Below are positions 52,950 to 61,847 of a DNA stretch of 64,000 nt, piece by piece. Source of the stretch: Desulfovibrionaceae bacterium. Lineage in GTDB: Bacteria > Desulfobacterota > Desulfovibrionia > Desulfovibrionales > Desulfovibrionaceae. The position numbers and the translations under genes were made by a program. The notes beneath the pieces were generated by a model, which searched no databases, was not told where the DNA came from, and saw nothing but the letters and a program-made list of their open reading frames with translations. Position 1 is the stretch's first letter. The number at the start of each line of letters is the position of its first letter. The DNA is taken from the NCBI GenBank assembly GCA_028689675.1, contig JAQVCS010000005.1, forward strand, positions 1 to 64,000, read 5' to 3'.

Positions 52950-53533
52950 GCGAGGAGTCCTTCCAGGATAGCCCTGGTGTTTTCATGACCGGGGGAGGCA
53001 AGGTAGTCGGTCAGAGCGGAGGAAAAGTACAGGGGGAGGAGCTTCCCTGATTTCTTTTCTATCACACCGGCATTGGCCAGCATGGTGAACATCGTGCTCC
53101 TGAGCTTCTTCCTCGTGGCTTCCGTCCATGAATCGATCTCAGGCTCGGCATTGATGCAGCGGGCGAAGTAGTGGTTCCAGTCTTCATGCGAAATAGCGGT
53201 GCGGTACTGATCTATGCAATCACGCTTTATATAGATGAGAAAGTCACCCAAAATCCGATGCTTCTCGCAGCATACCGCCAGCAAAAACAGGGATGCCTCG
53301 GCCGAACCGGCAGAGAGAAGGAATTCGAGATACGGTGCGTCGAGATCCTTCAGGCGAAGCATGAGCAGATTGAGAATGCGTTTAGCGGAAGATGGCGTGC
53401 GTTTCTGCAGCACGTTTCCGGTCAGTACGGTATCAGACAGCTTGTCAGCGGGAACGCCAGAGAGCAGAAGCCGTGCCACAGCTCTGCTTTCATTGAGGAG
53501 TAAGCCTCCGGAAGTGAAGTTCGCGATATACAT
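52946..53533 (-). CDS. brxA: BrxA (DUF1819)
   Basis: A 195-aa protein. I chose MYIANFTSGGLLLNESR at 53533 (GAGG upstream) over a longer start at 53575 that lies in the promoter. SGGLLLNESRAVARLLL is the DUF1819 N-terminal signature. A small DNA-binding winged-helix protein in studied systems. First gene of the BREX operon. Confidence 0.92.
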   Translation of the reverse strand: MYIANFTSGGLLLNESRAVARLLLSGVPADKLSDTVLTGNVLQKRTPSSAKRILNLLMLRLKDLDAPYLEFLLSAGSAEASLFLLAVCCEKHRILGDFLIYIKRDCIDQYRTAISHEDWNHYFARCINAEPEIDSWTEATRKKLRSTMFTMLANAGVIEKKSGKLLPLYFSSALTDYLASPGHENTRAILEGLLA

Positions 53534-53565
53534 AAGGCCTCGATTAAGAGCCAAAAGTAATTTTA

Positions 53566-53594
53566 ACACTAACAAAAATAATAAATATTGTCAA
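53566..53594 (-). promoter_or_regulatory. BREX operon promoter
   Basis: TTGACA (53589-53594), exact 17-bp AT-rich spacer, TAGTGT (53566-53571); TTAAAAT just downstream could be an alternative -10. No WYL-type or other regulator gene is next to it. Confidence 0.6.
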
Positions 53595-53808
53595 TTTATT
53601 TGAATAGTTACATTTTTGTTTAGAGTGCTAGATTTGCCGAATATCTGAAAAAATCCAAACCTTTTTGGAAAACGATTCCGAATATCTCCATCCCCAAAAC
53701 ACTATGTTCGTGTTGCCTTGAGAAAGGCAAGCAAACGGAGCCTTGGCGATGACTTCTGGCGCCGGGTTGTTGCCGATATCAAGAAGCAGGACGAGAACGG
53801 GGGTGGCA

Positions 53809-54029
53809 ATGAGTAGAACCGTTTTTCCAGATTCGTCCCCGTCATCAGCAAGGCCCAATTTGATGCTGAGGTGGTCTCCGTCCTCACGCAGGAAGACGGC
53901 GTCACCGTGGAGCTGCACTTTGATGTCCGGGCCGCCGCTCCCTGCGGCCTTCAGGTCGGCACCATACGGGCCGTCTCCGAAAACTGCCGCACCCTGAAGA
54001 TAGACCATTTCGGCTTTGAGGAGGAGTAG
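53809..54029 (+). pseudogene. Remnant genes at the right edge of the island
   Basis: A frame ending SLGDDFWRRVVADIKKQDEN (stop at 53816) overlaps an ATG at 53809. That second frame is protein-like only if one T is added in the TTTTT run at about 53823: it then reads ISKAQFDAEVVSVLTQEDG to a stop at 54029. These look like decayed parts of a mobile element. From 54030 to about 54260 only GC-rich sequence without a gene is seen. Confidence 0.3.
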
Positions 54030-54261
54030 GAGGCGGCGCGCTCCCATGCCCGCCCGCAGAACAGCACAAGGAGAGCGAAGCCGAAGGGCCTGTCAGACAC
54101 CTGCTCGCGCTCCCTGCCCGCCCGCAGCAAGGCCGCCCCGAGCCGGCCTGCTTCATGCCTGTGCACGCCGCGCATGGAATGCGGCATCATTTCTTGCCGG
54201 GCGCTCCCCGGAATGTCTGGCTTCTTCAGTCTCTGCGTGCCTGCGCCTTTCCGGTCAGGCT

Positions 54262-55194
54262 GCCCGTCGGCCCGCTAGCCCCGCAGCCAGTGGAGCGCAA
54301 GCCCCCCAAGCGCCCAGCGTGGAAACAAATGCCGATGCCGCCGCCTATGTGCAGGCTTTACAGGCTTTTTCAGACAATATCAGTTCATTCATTCTTTCTG
54401 CCGAAGTTGTACCCACCCAAGCTGTGCTGTGGCAATGCGTATTTAACAGCCTGTTTGGGCGCATTCACATTATGCCCCCGCATGAGGAAAAGCGCACGGC
54501 CATTCCCGCACCCGATACTGCGCTGCTGGCACAAGTCAAGCAGCTTATACAGGCCAATAATGCACGAGGGGCATTGCAGCGCGGCATGGGTTTTTTGCCC
54601 CAAAGCCCGCTGTGGTTTTCGCTTGCTTTTCAAATGTACACAGCCCTGCACAGTATGGGCAGCCCCTATGCCGCTGCTGCGCAAGTCGTGCAGCACTGCG
54701 CTTTGTTTACCACACAAAGGCTCAAGGGTATTGAAGAGTTATGCTATGATGATGCTACCCCCTTTGCCGATGCCGCCGCCAAAGCATGGCTTGTTGTCAC
54801 ACAGCAGGCCGAGCAGCCGCAAGAAGAAGACTATGCCGCTCAGGCCGAAAGCCTGTGGAACGAAGGTAAGCAGGGGCAGGCATTGGCACTGCTTACCAAG
54901 GCAGTGCACACCGTTGGCAAAGAGCGCGCTTTTGAGCTGCAATTACAGCAAATTATTTTTTTACGCCGTGCCGAGCAATGGCTGCTTGCCGAGGCCTTGC
55001 TGGAAAAGCTGCTTGAGCAGGCAAGCTTTCTGCATCTTGAAGAATGGAACGCCCCCCTTGCCTGCACCCTGTGGGAAGCAGCATGGCAGCTGTGGTCAAA
55101 CGCGGCTGTGAACAAACAGGAAAAAGCAGCCCTAGCCCTGCACAATATTGTGCTTATCTCGCCCCAAAAAGCATTGTCACTGGTGCAGAGCTAG
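54262..55194 (+). pseudogene. tssA: tssA fragment (type VI secretion), 5' part missing
   Basis: The open frame from about 54262 encodes the linker and C-terminal part of TssA: SLFGRIHIMPPHEEKRTAIPAPD, then LCYDDATPFADAAAKAWL, then the VasJ/TssA C-terminal domain (ALALLTKAVHTVGKERAFEL, EWNAPLACTLW). The N-terminal ImpA-type domain is absent; upstream sequence is GC-rich and non-homologous in look. The island or a related rearrangement has probably cut the gene. Confidence 0.75.
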
Positions 55195-55385
55195 AGGCAT
55201 GGGCACAAAAAGCCTGTACCACGGTGCGCACAGGCCTTGATTGTTACATGCTTTGTGCATGAGAACCAGTTCACGTTCAAAGCGCATGCACTGGAAAAGT
55301 GAATTCCCCTTGTGGGCTTTGCGTGGCAAGAATTTGTTATGAAACCGTGCACATATTTTCAAAATTACTATGCTCCAGCACACGG

Positions 55386-55709
55386 TTAAAACGAAACTAT
55401 AAGCTGCATTTTACATTGTTCCTGCCCAAAAACGGCATGCGGAATGTCTTTGGGCATAATTAAAGTTTCGCCCTCTGACAGGAAAAATTCATCACTGCCC
55501 ACGGTAAACTTGCCCTTTCCTTCAAGCACGGTCACCATGGCATCGCCGCCTGCGGCATGGCTTGCTATTTCCTCACCTTTATCAAAGGCAAACAAGGTCA
55601 TACTCATTTTTTCATTCTGAACAAGGGTGCGGCTGATAATTTGCCCCTGCTGATAGTCCACAAGTTCTTTCAGGCGTACGCTGCACTGTTTTTCAATATT
55701 TTTGTACAT
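55386..55709 (-). CDS. Cupin-domain protein
   Basis: A 107-aa protein starting MYKNIEKQCSVRLKELV with GGAG upstream. One cupin barrel: ASHAAGGDAMVTVLEGKGKF and GETLIMPKDIPHAVF, with His ligands partly kept. Small single cupins of this type are of unknown function, often sugar or metabolite binders. Confidence 0.8.
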   Translation of the reverse strand: MYKNIEKQCSVRLKELVDYQQGQIISRTLVQNEKMSMTLFAFDKGEEIASHAAGGDAMVTVLEGKGKFTVGSDEFFLSEGETLIMPKDIPHAVFGQEQCKMQLIVSF

Positions 55710-56094
55710 TATAGAGCTCCTTATATGTAGTGACTGCACCATAAAGATAACCTTTCTTATTACAAAGACCAGTGACTATTATCTCTTTTTCGCTGCATAC
55801 GCTGTCTTTTATGCTGCTCTGGGGCTTTTGCCCTGTTTGCCCAAGCGCACGGTGCAGGCATAACCTGCCCGCCCCCCCTGCGGCAACAATGTGTGCACAC
55901 TGGACAGAGCCTATCGTCTCTGTGTATTCTATACATAAAGAAGAAAGTAAACTATAAAATCTTTTAAAAACAATATGTTGCTCTATATAAGCTCTTTTCT
56001 TGGGCAACTTTTCTACTCTTGCACAAATGTGGAATACTTTTTGCATGACATGATACAAGTCTTATTTATACCCATTACAAAAAGGAATATCGTG
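55710..56094. other. 385-bp intergenic region
   Basis: Between the divergent cupin and effector genes. CTATAAAAT near 55954 and TTGACA-free AT-rich stretches suggest a promoter for the rightward gene. No small gene with a ribosome site seen. Confidence 0.35.
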
Positions 56095-59000
56095 ATGCCC
56101 CACAATATCCAAGCAGACCCCATAGTTCAACGGCAATTAGCAGAACGAGGAATTACAGAAAAAACAGGTGTTTTTGGAGAGCACAAAGTGCAAATAGGCA
56201 CTGGTTCGCCCATCAACCTGAGTAGTATTAAAAGAAATTCTCTTCCCTTTCAGGGCTTTACCTCGGCCACCAAAGTTGCCAGAGGGCAGGCTGGGCTTGC
56301 CGCTTCTGCACATAGTACCGTGCATGTTCTCATTTCCCCCGGGGTGTTGCAGGCAGACAAGCTGCTCAGCGCTCTAAAAACCAATGCTGAATATATGAGC
56401 CGCCTAGGCGCGCTTGGGCAACTAAGCGAAGCGCAAAAGCAAAATTCACTCTGGGCTTTTGCGCCTGCTGTGGAAAGCTTGAGCTCTACCGAGCTGGCTT
56501 TTGTGTATCAAAGCTTCACTTCCGCCGAAATGGATTTGCTGCAAAGCGCCCTGCGGCATGAAGGCCGTAACAATATCGAGGCTAAAGATGCCCGCGCGGC
56601 TGAAGCGCAGCTTTTTGACCTTCAGGCTCTTGTGCTGAAAGAAATGAGCAACCGCGTTTCCAATGGCCGTTTGGATGACCTTATTGCTCAAGAACCCAAC
56701 AAAAGCGCAGAGTATAATGCCCTGCGCCCCTCTTCACTGAGCCAGCAGTATGCAGGCCAAGACAGCACCCGCGCCGTTCACACCCACGATATAAGCGCGG
56801 CCAATCTGCACACGCTGGCCAATGTGGCGGCACAAAGCGCCACCCAGCGCGAAAAAAACGCGGCGGCGCACATGCAAAAGCTGAGCACACGCGGCATATC
56901 GGCCACCCCCAAAGAGATGGGGGATATACTGCGCCAAAGCCCGCTTACCATAAATATACCCACACGCCGCCTGTTGAGGGATACTGCCTTTATCCTCAAT
57001 CCCAATGAGCCCATGCCTAATATATTTCATATGCAGGCACAGGGCATTGTTGCTAAGAGTGAAGACTACATGCTTCAACGCAATGAAACAGAAAAACTTG
57101 TCTTCCCCGAATTGGAAGGGCATGGTGCTATTCCTGATGAACGCCCTGTGTATGGAGCGCTGAACACACAAAGATCACAAACAGGGGCTGCGGATCGCTC
57201 TTATGGCACATGCTCCATTGTGCTTAAACCCGAAGTGGCTCGCCGTGCCACCTTTATTGCCGAAGACACGTTCTTTTCCCCCATGCTCAGCATCACAGCC
57301 CAGCGCAGAGCCAATTTTTATGCCCTACTGGACGGTTCGGGCTTACCAGCCGCCCTGACTACTGCCTTGCGTAATCTCCAGTCGCCCGAGCGCGCAATGA
57401 TGGACGCATGGTTTGACGAGAGAGCCCAAGCCGAAGGCTTAACTGCACTCGTACTGAAAAACCCACCAAACGAGCTTATTAGTGCTGATAAGGAGGAATG
57501 CTTTGCAGCGCTGTGCCTACAGGCATTTGGTGATACCGCAGCCACCCGTGCCAAAGTAGCCTCGTATGACAATTTGGAATCTCTGCTTTTCGGGCTTGAT
57601 GACTTGAACGGATCCTTGCTGGCACAGGCTGCCGAAAAGCGTGCGGCAGGGCTTGATCCTTCTGTGCGCTTGGCCATGAATTATATTGAAGCACAGGTAC
57701 ATGGCGCACTTATCCCCAGTCGAGATTTTCAAGAAATTCGCGTTGATGTGGATGAGGCTGAACCAGAACAAAGGGCTCAGCTTATAAACCGCATGGAACA
57801 GTTCAGCAAGGCCACGGGTGTTAAGGTTGTTTACATTGCAAGCAAACCTGAAGAAATTACGCTTGAGGGCACAGGGAATACTGTTGAAAAATTCAGTAGT
57901 ACAGACTCTAACCGCATACAAAACACATTTACTAATGGGGTACAGTATTATGCCCAGCATATACGCGCAGAGGCCAATACCGCTCTGGGCGAGGCTCTTG
58001 AGCATATTCAGGATCATCTGCGCAGTATAGTTCAGGCAAGCGGACTTAGCCAAAACTTTACTGGGGGGGAATATATTCTGCGAGGGGCTATTCTTGATCG
58101 CATGAAGAGTGACATAGGCAATGCCTTTGGAGCGTATTTTGCAAGGCCTAGCGAGAGTCAACCAACAGCAAAAGATATCGTCGATAGCGTCATCAAAAAA
58201 GTGGCAGAACCTTTGCTTACAAAAAAGGCAGAGCTGCTGAGCACAGTAGAAACACTGCCCCTGTCCACTGCACAAAAGGCGGTCTTTTCCTCGTGGGTGC
58301 GCAGTTCACGGGTAAGTACAGTAGCCGAGCTACAGCTTATTGTTGACAATGCCACGACTCTGGCCACAGCACTCAACACCCTAGCGCAGGCCGAGCCGCC
58401 GCTCTCCCCCCAAGAGACATTTACTCTGCTTGCGCGTGCCGCAGGCACTACCGATGTGCGCATAGCTAGCTATGCGCACGGCCTGCCCCCAGACAAAGAA
58501 TATGGCGCTGATGATAAGCTCACTGATTTGTGGCGCTCTTCTTCCCTTGCATATTCTTTGTTGCGGGCTGGTGAGCCCCCCATGGACGATGCACACATGG
58601 AGGCGCTGCACACGCGCCTGACCTCTGCTGATATGCGCACCTTACTGGGGCAATTTATGCAGATTGCCAATGATGATGCCATAATAAACAGTGCCGATTG
58701 CAGTGCCGATTATGGCAAAATGACCATTATAGCACGAATGAGCAACTTTTTGCTGCAAAATGCCGCAAGTCAGGTTAACCAGCCAGCCTCTACGCCAGAA
58801 TTTAGCGCCGAACTTTCGCTTGTTCCAGAAAAAAACCGTGCCTTGCTCCGCAGCCTGTTTCCTGAAGCCATGGCTCAGTTCGACAGCGCGCACCCAGCGT
58901 ATGCACCTTTCCCCACTGCAGCGCAGCCCATGCACATGCCCGCAAGCGATGACGCAAGGCGCGGCTTTCTTGTGCGCCATCTTGATACCTACCTTGCCCA

Positions 59001-59715
59001 TGAACAAACCTTTGACAAGGGCAGATCCACGCATGGCCGTGGGCATATTACCCGTGCCTTCATTTTTGCCTCGGCCATGTGTTCCATTCTTGAGGAACAG
59101 GGCGTCCCCATTGATCGTAATGCCGTGCTCTGCGCCATTACAGGGCACGATGCAGGGCGCCAAAATAGCGGCACAGACTTTTGGGAAAAGGAAAGTGCGG
59201 CCATAGTGGTGCAGAATATGCGCAGCGACTTTGGCACAGAGACCATGGGTGCAGCCTATGAACAAGCTGTCTTAGACAGCATAACCAAGCAAAGTAGGTC
59301 GGCCGAAGCTATGGTTTTTAAATCTGCCGACTCATTGGATATAGGCCGCACAGCCCCATTTGACCTCAGCCGTATGCCTTTCCTGCGCGGTAGCAATGGC
59401 GAAAGTATTTCAAGTAAAGCAATAACGCTACGCGAGCAGTTGGCTCAAGAGGCCGATTTTCTTCAAAGGTTGAGCAACCCGCTGTGCATGAGCAAAAACA
59501 TTTTTGAAGAGCTGGGCGAGGAAATGAATCGCAACCACGCTGTTCCCCTCGTCTTGGAAAATCTGAGACAACAAAGCTATGGCTTGAGTGAAGATATTGC
59601 GCAGGCATTTGAGGCCGAACAGCAGCTCACTGCAGAACAACTTGTTGCAAAATTTGAGAACATTGTGCGGGATAATCAGCAACTGTTCCCCGTTCTTTCA
59701 AAATATTATCATTAA
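56095..59715 (+). CDS. 1206-aa putative secreted effector with HD-like domain
   Basis: Starts MPHNIQADPIVQRQLAERG at 56095 with AGGAAT upstream; the longer frame is AT-rich intergenic sequence. No Sec signal or membrane segment. Mostly helical, repetitive polar sequence. Near residues 975-1060, THGRGHITRAFIFASAM and CAITGHDAGRQNSGTDFW read as an HD-type phosphohydrolase or SidE-PDE-like site (H..GH..R ... HD..R). A CesT-type chaperone gene follows at once, which points to a type III-type effector. Substrate unknown. Confidence 0.6.
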   Translation: MPHNIQADPIVQRQLAERGITEKTGVFGEHKVQIGTGSPINLSSIKRNSLPFQGFTSATKVARGQAGLAASAHSTVHVLISPGVLQADKLLSALKTNAEYMSRLGALGQLSEAQKQNSLWAFAPAVESLSSTELAFVYQSFTSAEMDLLQSALRHEGRNNIEAKDARAAEAQLFDLQALVLKEMSNRVSNGRLDDLIAQEPNKSAEYNALRPSSLSQQYAGQDSTRAVHTHDISAANLHTLANVAAQSATQREKNAAAHMQKLSTRGISATPKEMGDILRQSPLTINIPTRRLLRDTAFILNPNEPMPNIFHMQAQGIVAKSEDYMLQRNETEKLVFPELEGHGAIPDERPVYGALNTQRSQTGAADRSYGTCSIVLKPEVARRATFIAEDTFFSPMLSITAQRRANFYALLDGSGLPAALTTALRNLQSPERAMMDAWFDERAQAEGLTALVLKNPPNELISADKEECFAALCLQAFGDTAATRAKVASYDNLESLLFGLDDLNGSLLAQAAEKRAAGLDPSVRLAMNYIEAQVHGALIPSRDFQEIRVDVDEAEPEQRAQLINRMEQFSKATGVKVVYIASKPEEITLEGTGNTVEKFSSTDSNRIQNTFTNGVQYYAQHIRAEANTALGEALEHIQDHLRSIVQASGLSQNFTGGEYILRGAILDRMKSDIGNAFGAYFARPSESQPTAKDIVDSVIKKVAEPLLTKKAELLSTVETLPLSTAQKAVFSSWVRSSRVSTVAELQLIVDNATTLATALNTLAQAEPPLSPQETFTLLARAAGTTDVRIASYAHGLPPDKEYGADDKLTDLWRSSSLAYSLLRAGEPPMDDAHMEALHTRLTSADMRTLLGQFMQIANDDAIINSADCSADYGKMTIIARMSNFLLQNAASQVNQPASTPEFSAELSLVPEKNRALLRSLFPEAMAQFDSAHPAYAPFPTAAQPMHMPASDDARRGFLVRHLDTYLAHEQTFDKGRSTHGRGHITRAFIFASAMCSILEEQGVPIDRNAVLCAITGHDAGRQNSGTDFWEKESAAIVVQNMRSDFGTETMGAAYEQAVLDSITKQSRSAEAMVFKSADSLDIGRTAPFDLSRMPFLRGSNGESISSKAITLREQLAQEADFLQRLSNPLCMSKNIFEELGEEMNRNHAVPLVLENLRQQSYGLSEDIAQAFEAEQQLTAEQLVAKFENIVRDNQQLFPVLSKYYH

Positions 59716-59765
59716 TAACCTGCATAAAAAGGGCTCATGCCCATGCAGACGAGATAGGAATACCT

Positions 59766-60227
59766 ATGAATTTATCTCTAGTGCTTGAACAGCTTGGCGC
59801 CGACATAGGGCTTGGCGCTCTTAGCCTTGATGCCGATGGCCAATGCTCTCTGCTTTTTGACGGTGAGCACGAAGTGACCTTTACCCCCAATGCCGAAGAC
59901 CATTCTTTGCTGCTGCATTGTGAAGTGGGTACATTTTCAAAACTGCCCAGTGAAGCTTGCCCTGAGCTCATGCAGGCTTCGCTGCTTGGGGCTGAAACAG
60001 GCGGGGCTGCGCTTGCCCTGCACCGCGGGCTGGATAAGATTATCTTATGGAAGCGACATGATGAAAACTTTGCCGATGTACACGCCTTGCGGCAGGCCTT
60101 AGAGGCTTTTCTTGCCCAAGCCATTCATTGGAAAACCCGCCTTGCAGACTGGAAATCTTCAACAAGAAAAAATGTCGAAGCACCTTCACAGGCTGAAATG
60201 CTGAATAACTTTGACTTGTTTGTATAA
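59766..60227 (+). CDS. CesT-family secretion chaperone
   Basis: A 153-aa acidic protein starting MNLSLVLEQLGADIGLGALSL. The layout (helix, DADGQCSLLFDGEHEVTF strands, HCEVGTFSKLP, GGAALALHRGLDKIILWKR, ADVHALRQALEAFLAQA) is that of class I type III chaperones. It lies 50 bases after the large protein and should bind it before secretion. Confidence 0.75.
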   Translation: MNLSLVLEQLGADIGLGALSLDADGQCSLLFDGEHEVTFTPNAEDHSLLLHCEVGTFSKLPSEACPELMQASLLGAETGGAALALHRGLDKIILWKRHDENFADVHALRQALEAFLAQAIHWKTRLADWKSSTRKNVEAPSQAEMLNNFDLFV

Positions 60228-60530
60228 CAATGCTTCCCAAAGCATTCTGCCTTCACTGTTGAAAAAAAATTGCTTGAGCCAAAGCTGCTGCGCCTAGAAG
60301 CACACTTTTTATCAAGCAACCTTGCAGTACGTTGTCACACAAATATAACTTGTAGCACAGCAATAAAAGGAATACATTATGCTTTGGTCTTTTTGACTTG
60401 GCATTGTTTCCATCAAGGAAAAAGTAAACCAGTATGCCTTGTGCAGCGTGAATCTGTATCAATTCAGTATCATTGCACAGGATTTTGATTCTCTTTTTCG
60501 CCCTGAACTTTCTTACCTCAGGAATTTGCT
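60228..60530. other. 300-bp intergenic region
   Basis: Nothing convincing: no ORF with a ribosome site and no strong terminator. A GCTT/AAGC imperfect stem lies just after the chaperone stop. Confidence 0.3.
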
Positions 60531-60890
60531 ATGGCAATTGACATAATGACATGGCTGGGGGAACAATGCACGGCTATAGCCGCACTGGAAGCAAAAGCAG
60601 CCGCACAAATCAGCGCAGGCGACAGCACTGCCTACCGCGCAACCATGCAGGAAAAGGCCACCGTGCTGGCAGGGCTAGCCATGCGGGCAGAACCCGCCTT
60701 GGCAAGCTGTCCAGAAGAAAAGCGTAATACTATACGCGCGCAATTAAACAACTTTTCAGCAAGTGCCCAAAATGCACTCAGCATAGGTTCGGTTTTTTAT
60801 ATGTCTGCCCTGCTGTACCCCGACGAGCATAAGGCAGGGCAACCCAACAACCTTGAGCTATACCGCGATACGCTGGCGAAAACCTTGTAA
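60531..60890 (+). CDS. Helical protein, possible secretion-related
   Basis: A 119-aa protein starting MAIDIMTWLGEQCTAIAALE. All-helical, Ala-rich (about a third Ala). Size and position after the chaperone would allow a small secretion-associated or chaperone-like role, but no family is recognised. Confidence 0.5.
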   Translation: MAIDIMTWLGEQCTAIAALEAKAAAQISAGDSTAYRATMQEKATVLAGLAMRAEPALASCPEEKRNTIRAQLNNFSASAQNALSIGSVFYMSALLYPDEHKAGQPNNLELYRDTLAKTL

Positions 60891-61006
60891 ACAGCCCCTT
60901 GCCACAAGGGCATACCTGTACACTTGTTGACCACACTGCAACAAGGGCGCAGCACCTGCAAGCACTTGCTAGCCTGTACTCTTGGTATATGTCTGATGGG
61001 GACAAC

Positions 61007-61732
61007 ATGCATACTTTATTCGCATACCTGCGCGACAGGTGGCCCTTGCGGCACAGGCTTTCCCTTCCACCACAAACCATACAGCGCTGCCTTACACAGG
61101 CCAAAGCAGAGCCATGGCATGGCTATGCCCTGCAAAAACGTATGTGGCGGCGGCATGTGTGCATTGCCACAGGCTGGCTTGCCGAAATGCTGCCTGCACA
61201 GGCCAATATCTTTGAGCCGGGCTGCGGTAGTGGGGCAAACTTGCTCTGGCTTGCCCAGCAGGGCTTTACACACCTGTCTGGGGCGGACATTTCCCCCAGC
61301 GCGCTGACCTTATGCCGCCTGCTTGCCAAGGCCAGCGGGCAGCCCATCAGCACATGGCAAGATGACTGCCTGCACCCCCAAAACATGCCGCAGCAGCCCT
61401 TTGACGCTATGCTCTCTGTCAACTGGCTGTATCATGTGCCCGGCAGCTCGCTGGAAGATTTTCTTGCTACCTACCGCCCTTGGTTGCGCCCCCACGGCAT
61501 GCTTTTTTGTGACTGTATCAATGCTTCCTATAACAGTGTGCGCAATAACCAATTTCATACTTCAGACACAGCCCTGCCCCCAGAGCAACGCCGCCCTTCT
61601 GAGTATACCTTTCGCCTCAGCGTGCCGCAGGTGCGCGCCCTTGCGCGGCAGCAGGGCTTTGCCGTGCTGCGCACCACGCGCACCCATTCCTGCCCACAAA
61701 GGGATGTCTATGCCCTGCAAAGGCTGGAATAG
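61007..61732 (+). CDS. Class I SAM-dependent methyltransferase
   Basis: A 241-aa protein. I prefer the ATG at 61007 (GGGGA upstream); frames starting at 60899 or 60989 lack a ribosome site. Motif I is FEPGCGSGANLLWLAQQG and the next acidic loop GADISPSALTL. It resembles small-molecule or sugar methyltransferases. Substrate unknown. A strong terminator follows. Confidence 0.75.
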   Translation: MHTLFAYLRDRWPLRHRLSLPPQTIQRCLTQAKAEPWHGYALQKRMWRRHVCIATGWLAEMLPAQANIFEPGCGSGANLLWLAQQGFTHLSGADISPSALTLCRLLAKASGQPISTWQDDCLHPQNMPQQPFDAMLSVNWLYHVPGSSLEDFLATYRPWLRPHGMLFCDCINASYNSVRNNQFHTSDTALPPEQRRPSEYTFRLSVPQVRALARQQGFAVLRTTRTHSCPQRDVYALQRLE

Positions 61733-61758
61733 CCAACAGCCTATTACAAGCAAAAAAC

Positions 61759-61796
61759 AAACAGCCCCGTAGATTTCCCTCGGGGCTGTTGTTTTT
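61759..61796. terminator. Terminator between converging genes
   Basis: AACAGCCCCG-N11-CGGGGCTGTT followed by GTTTTT; A-rich on the left side, so it can serve both directions. Confidence 0.88.
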
Positions 61797-61847
61797 GTGC
61801 TGTTTTTTTGCCCAGCCTGACAGTGTGCGCTTAATGCCGCTGGCTTT

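Noticed and set aside
40108..53594. BREX as the undescribed system
   Set aside because: Gene content and order match the described type 1 BREX; only the pglX domain swap and island context are noteworthy.
54155..55111. 318-aa second frame across the tssA fragment
   Set aside because: Out-of-frame shadow rich in Pro, Cys and Arg; the TssA frame has recognisable motifs.
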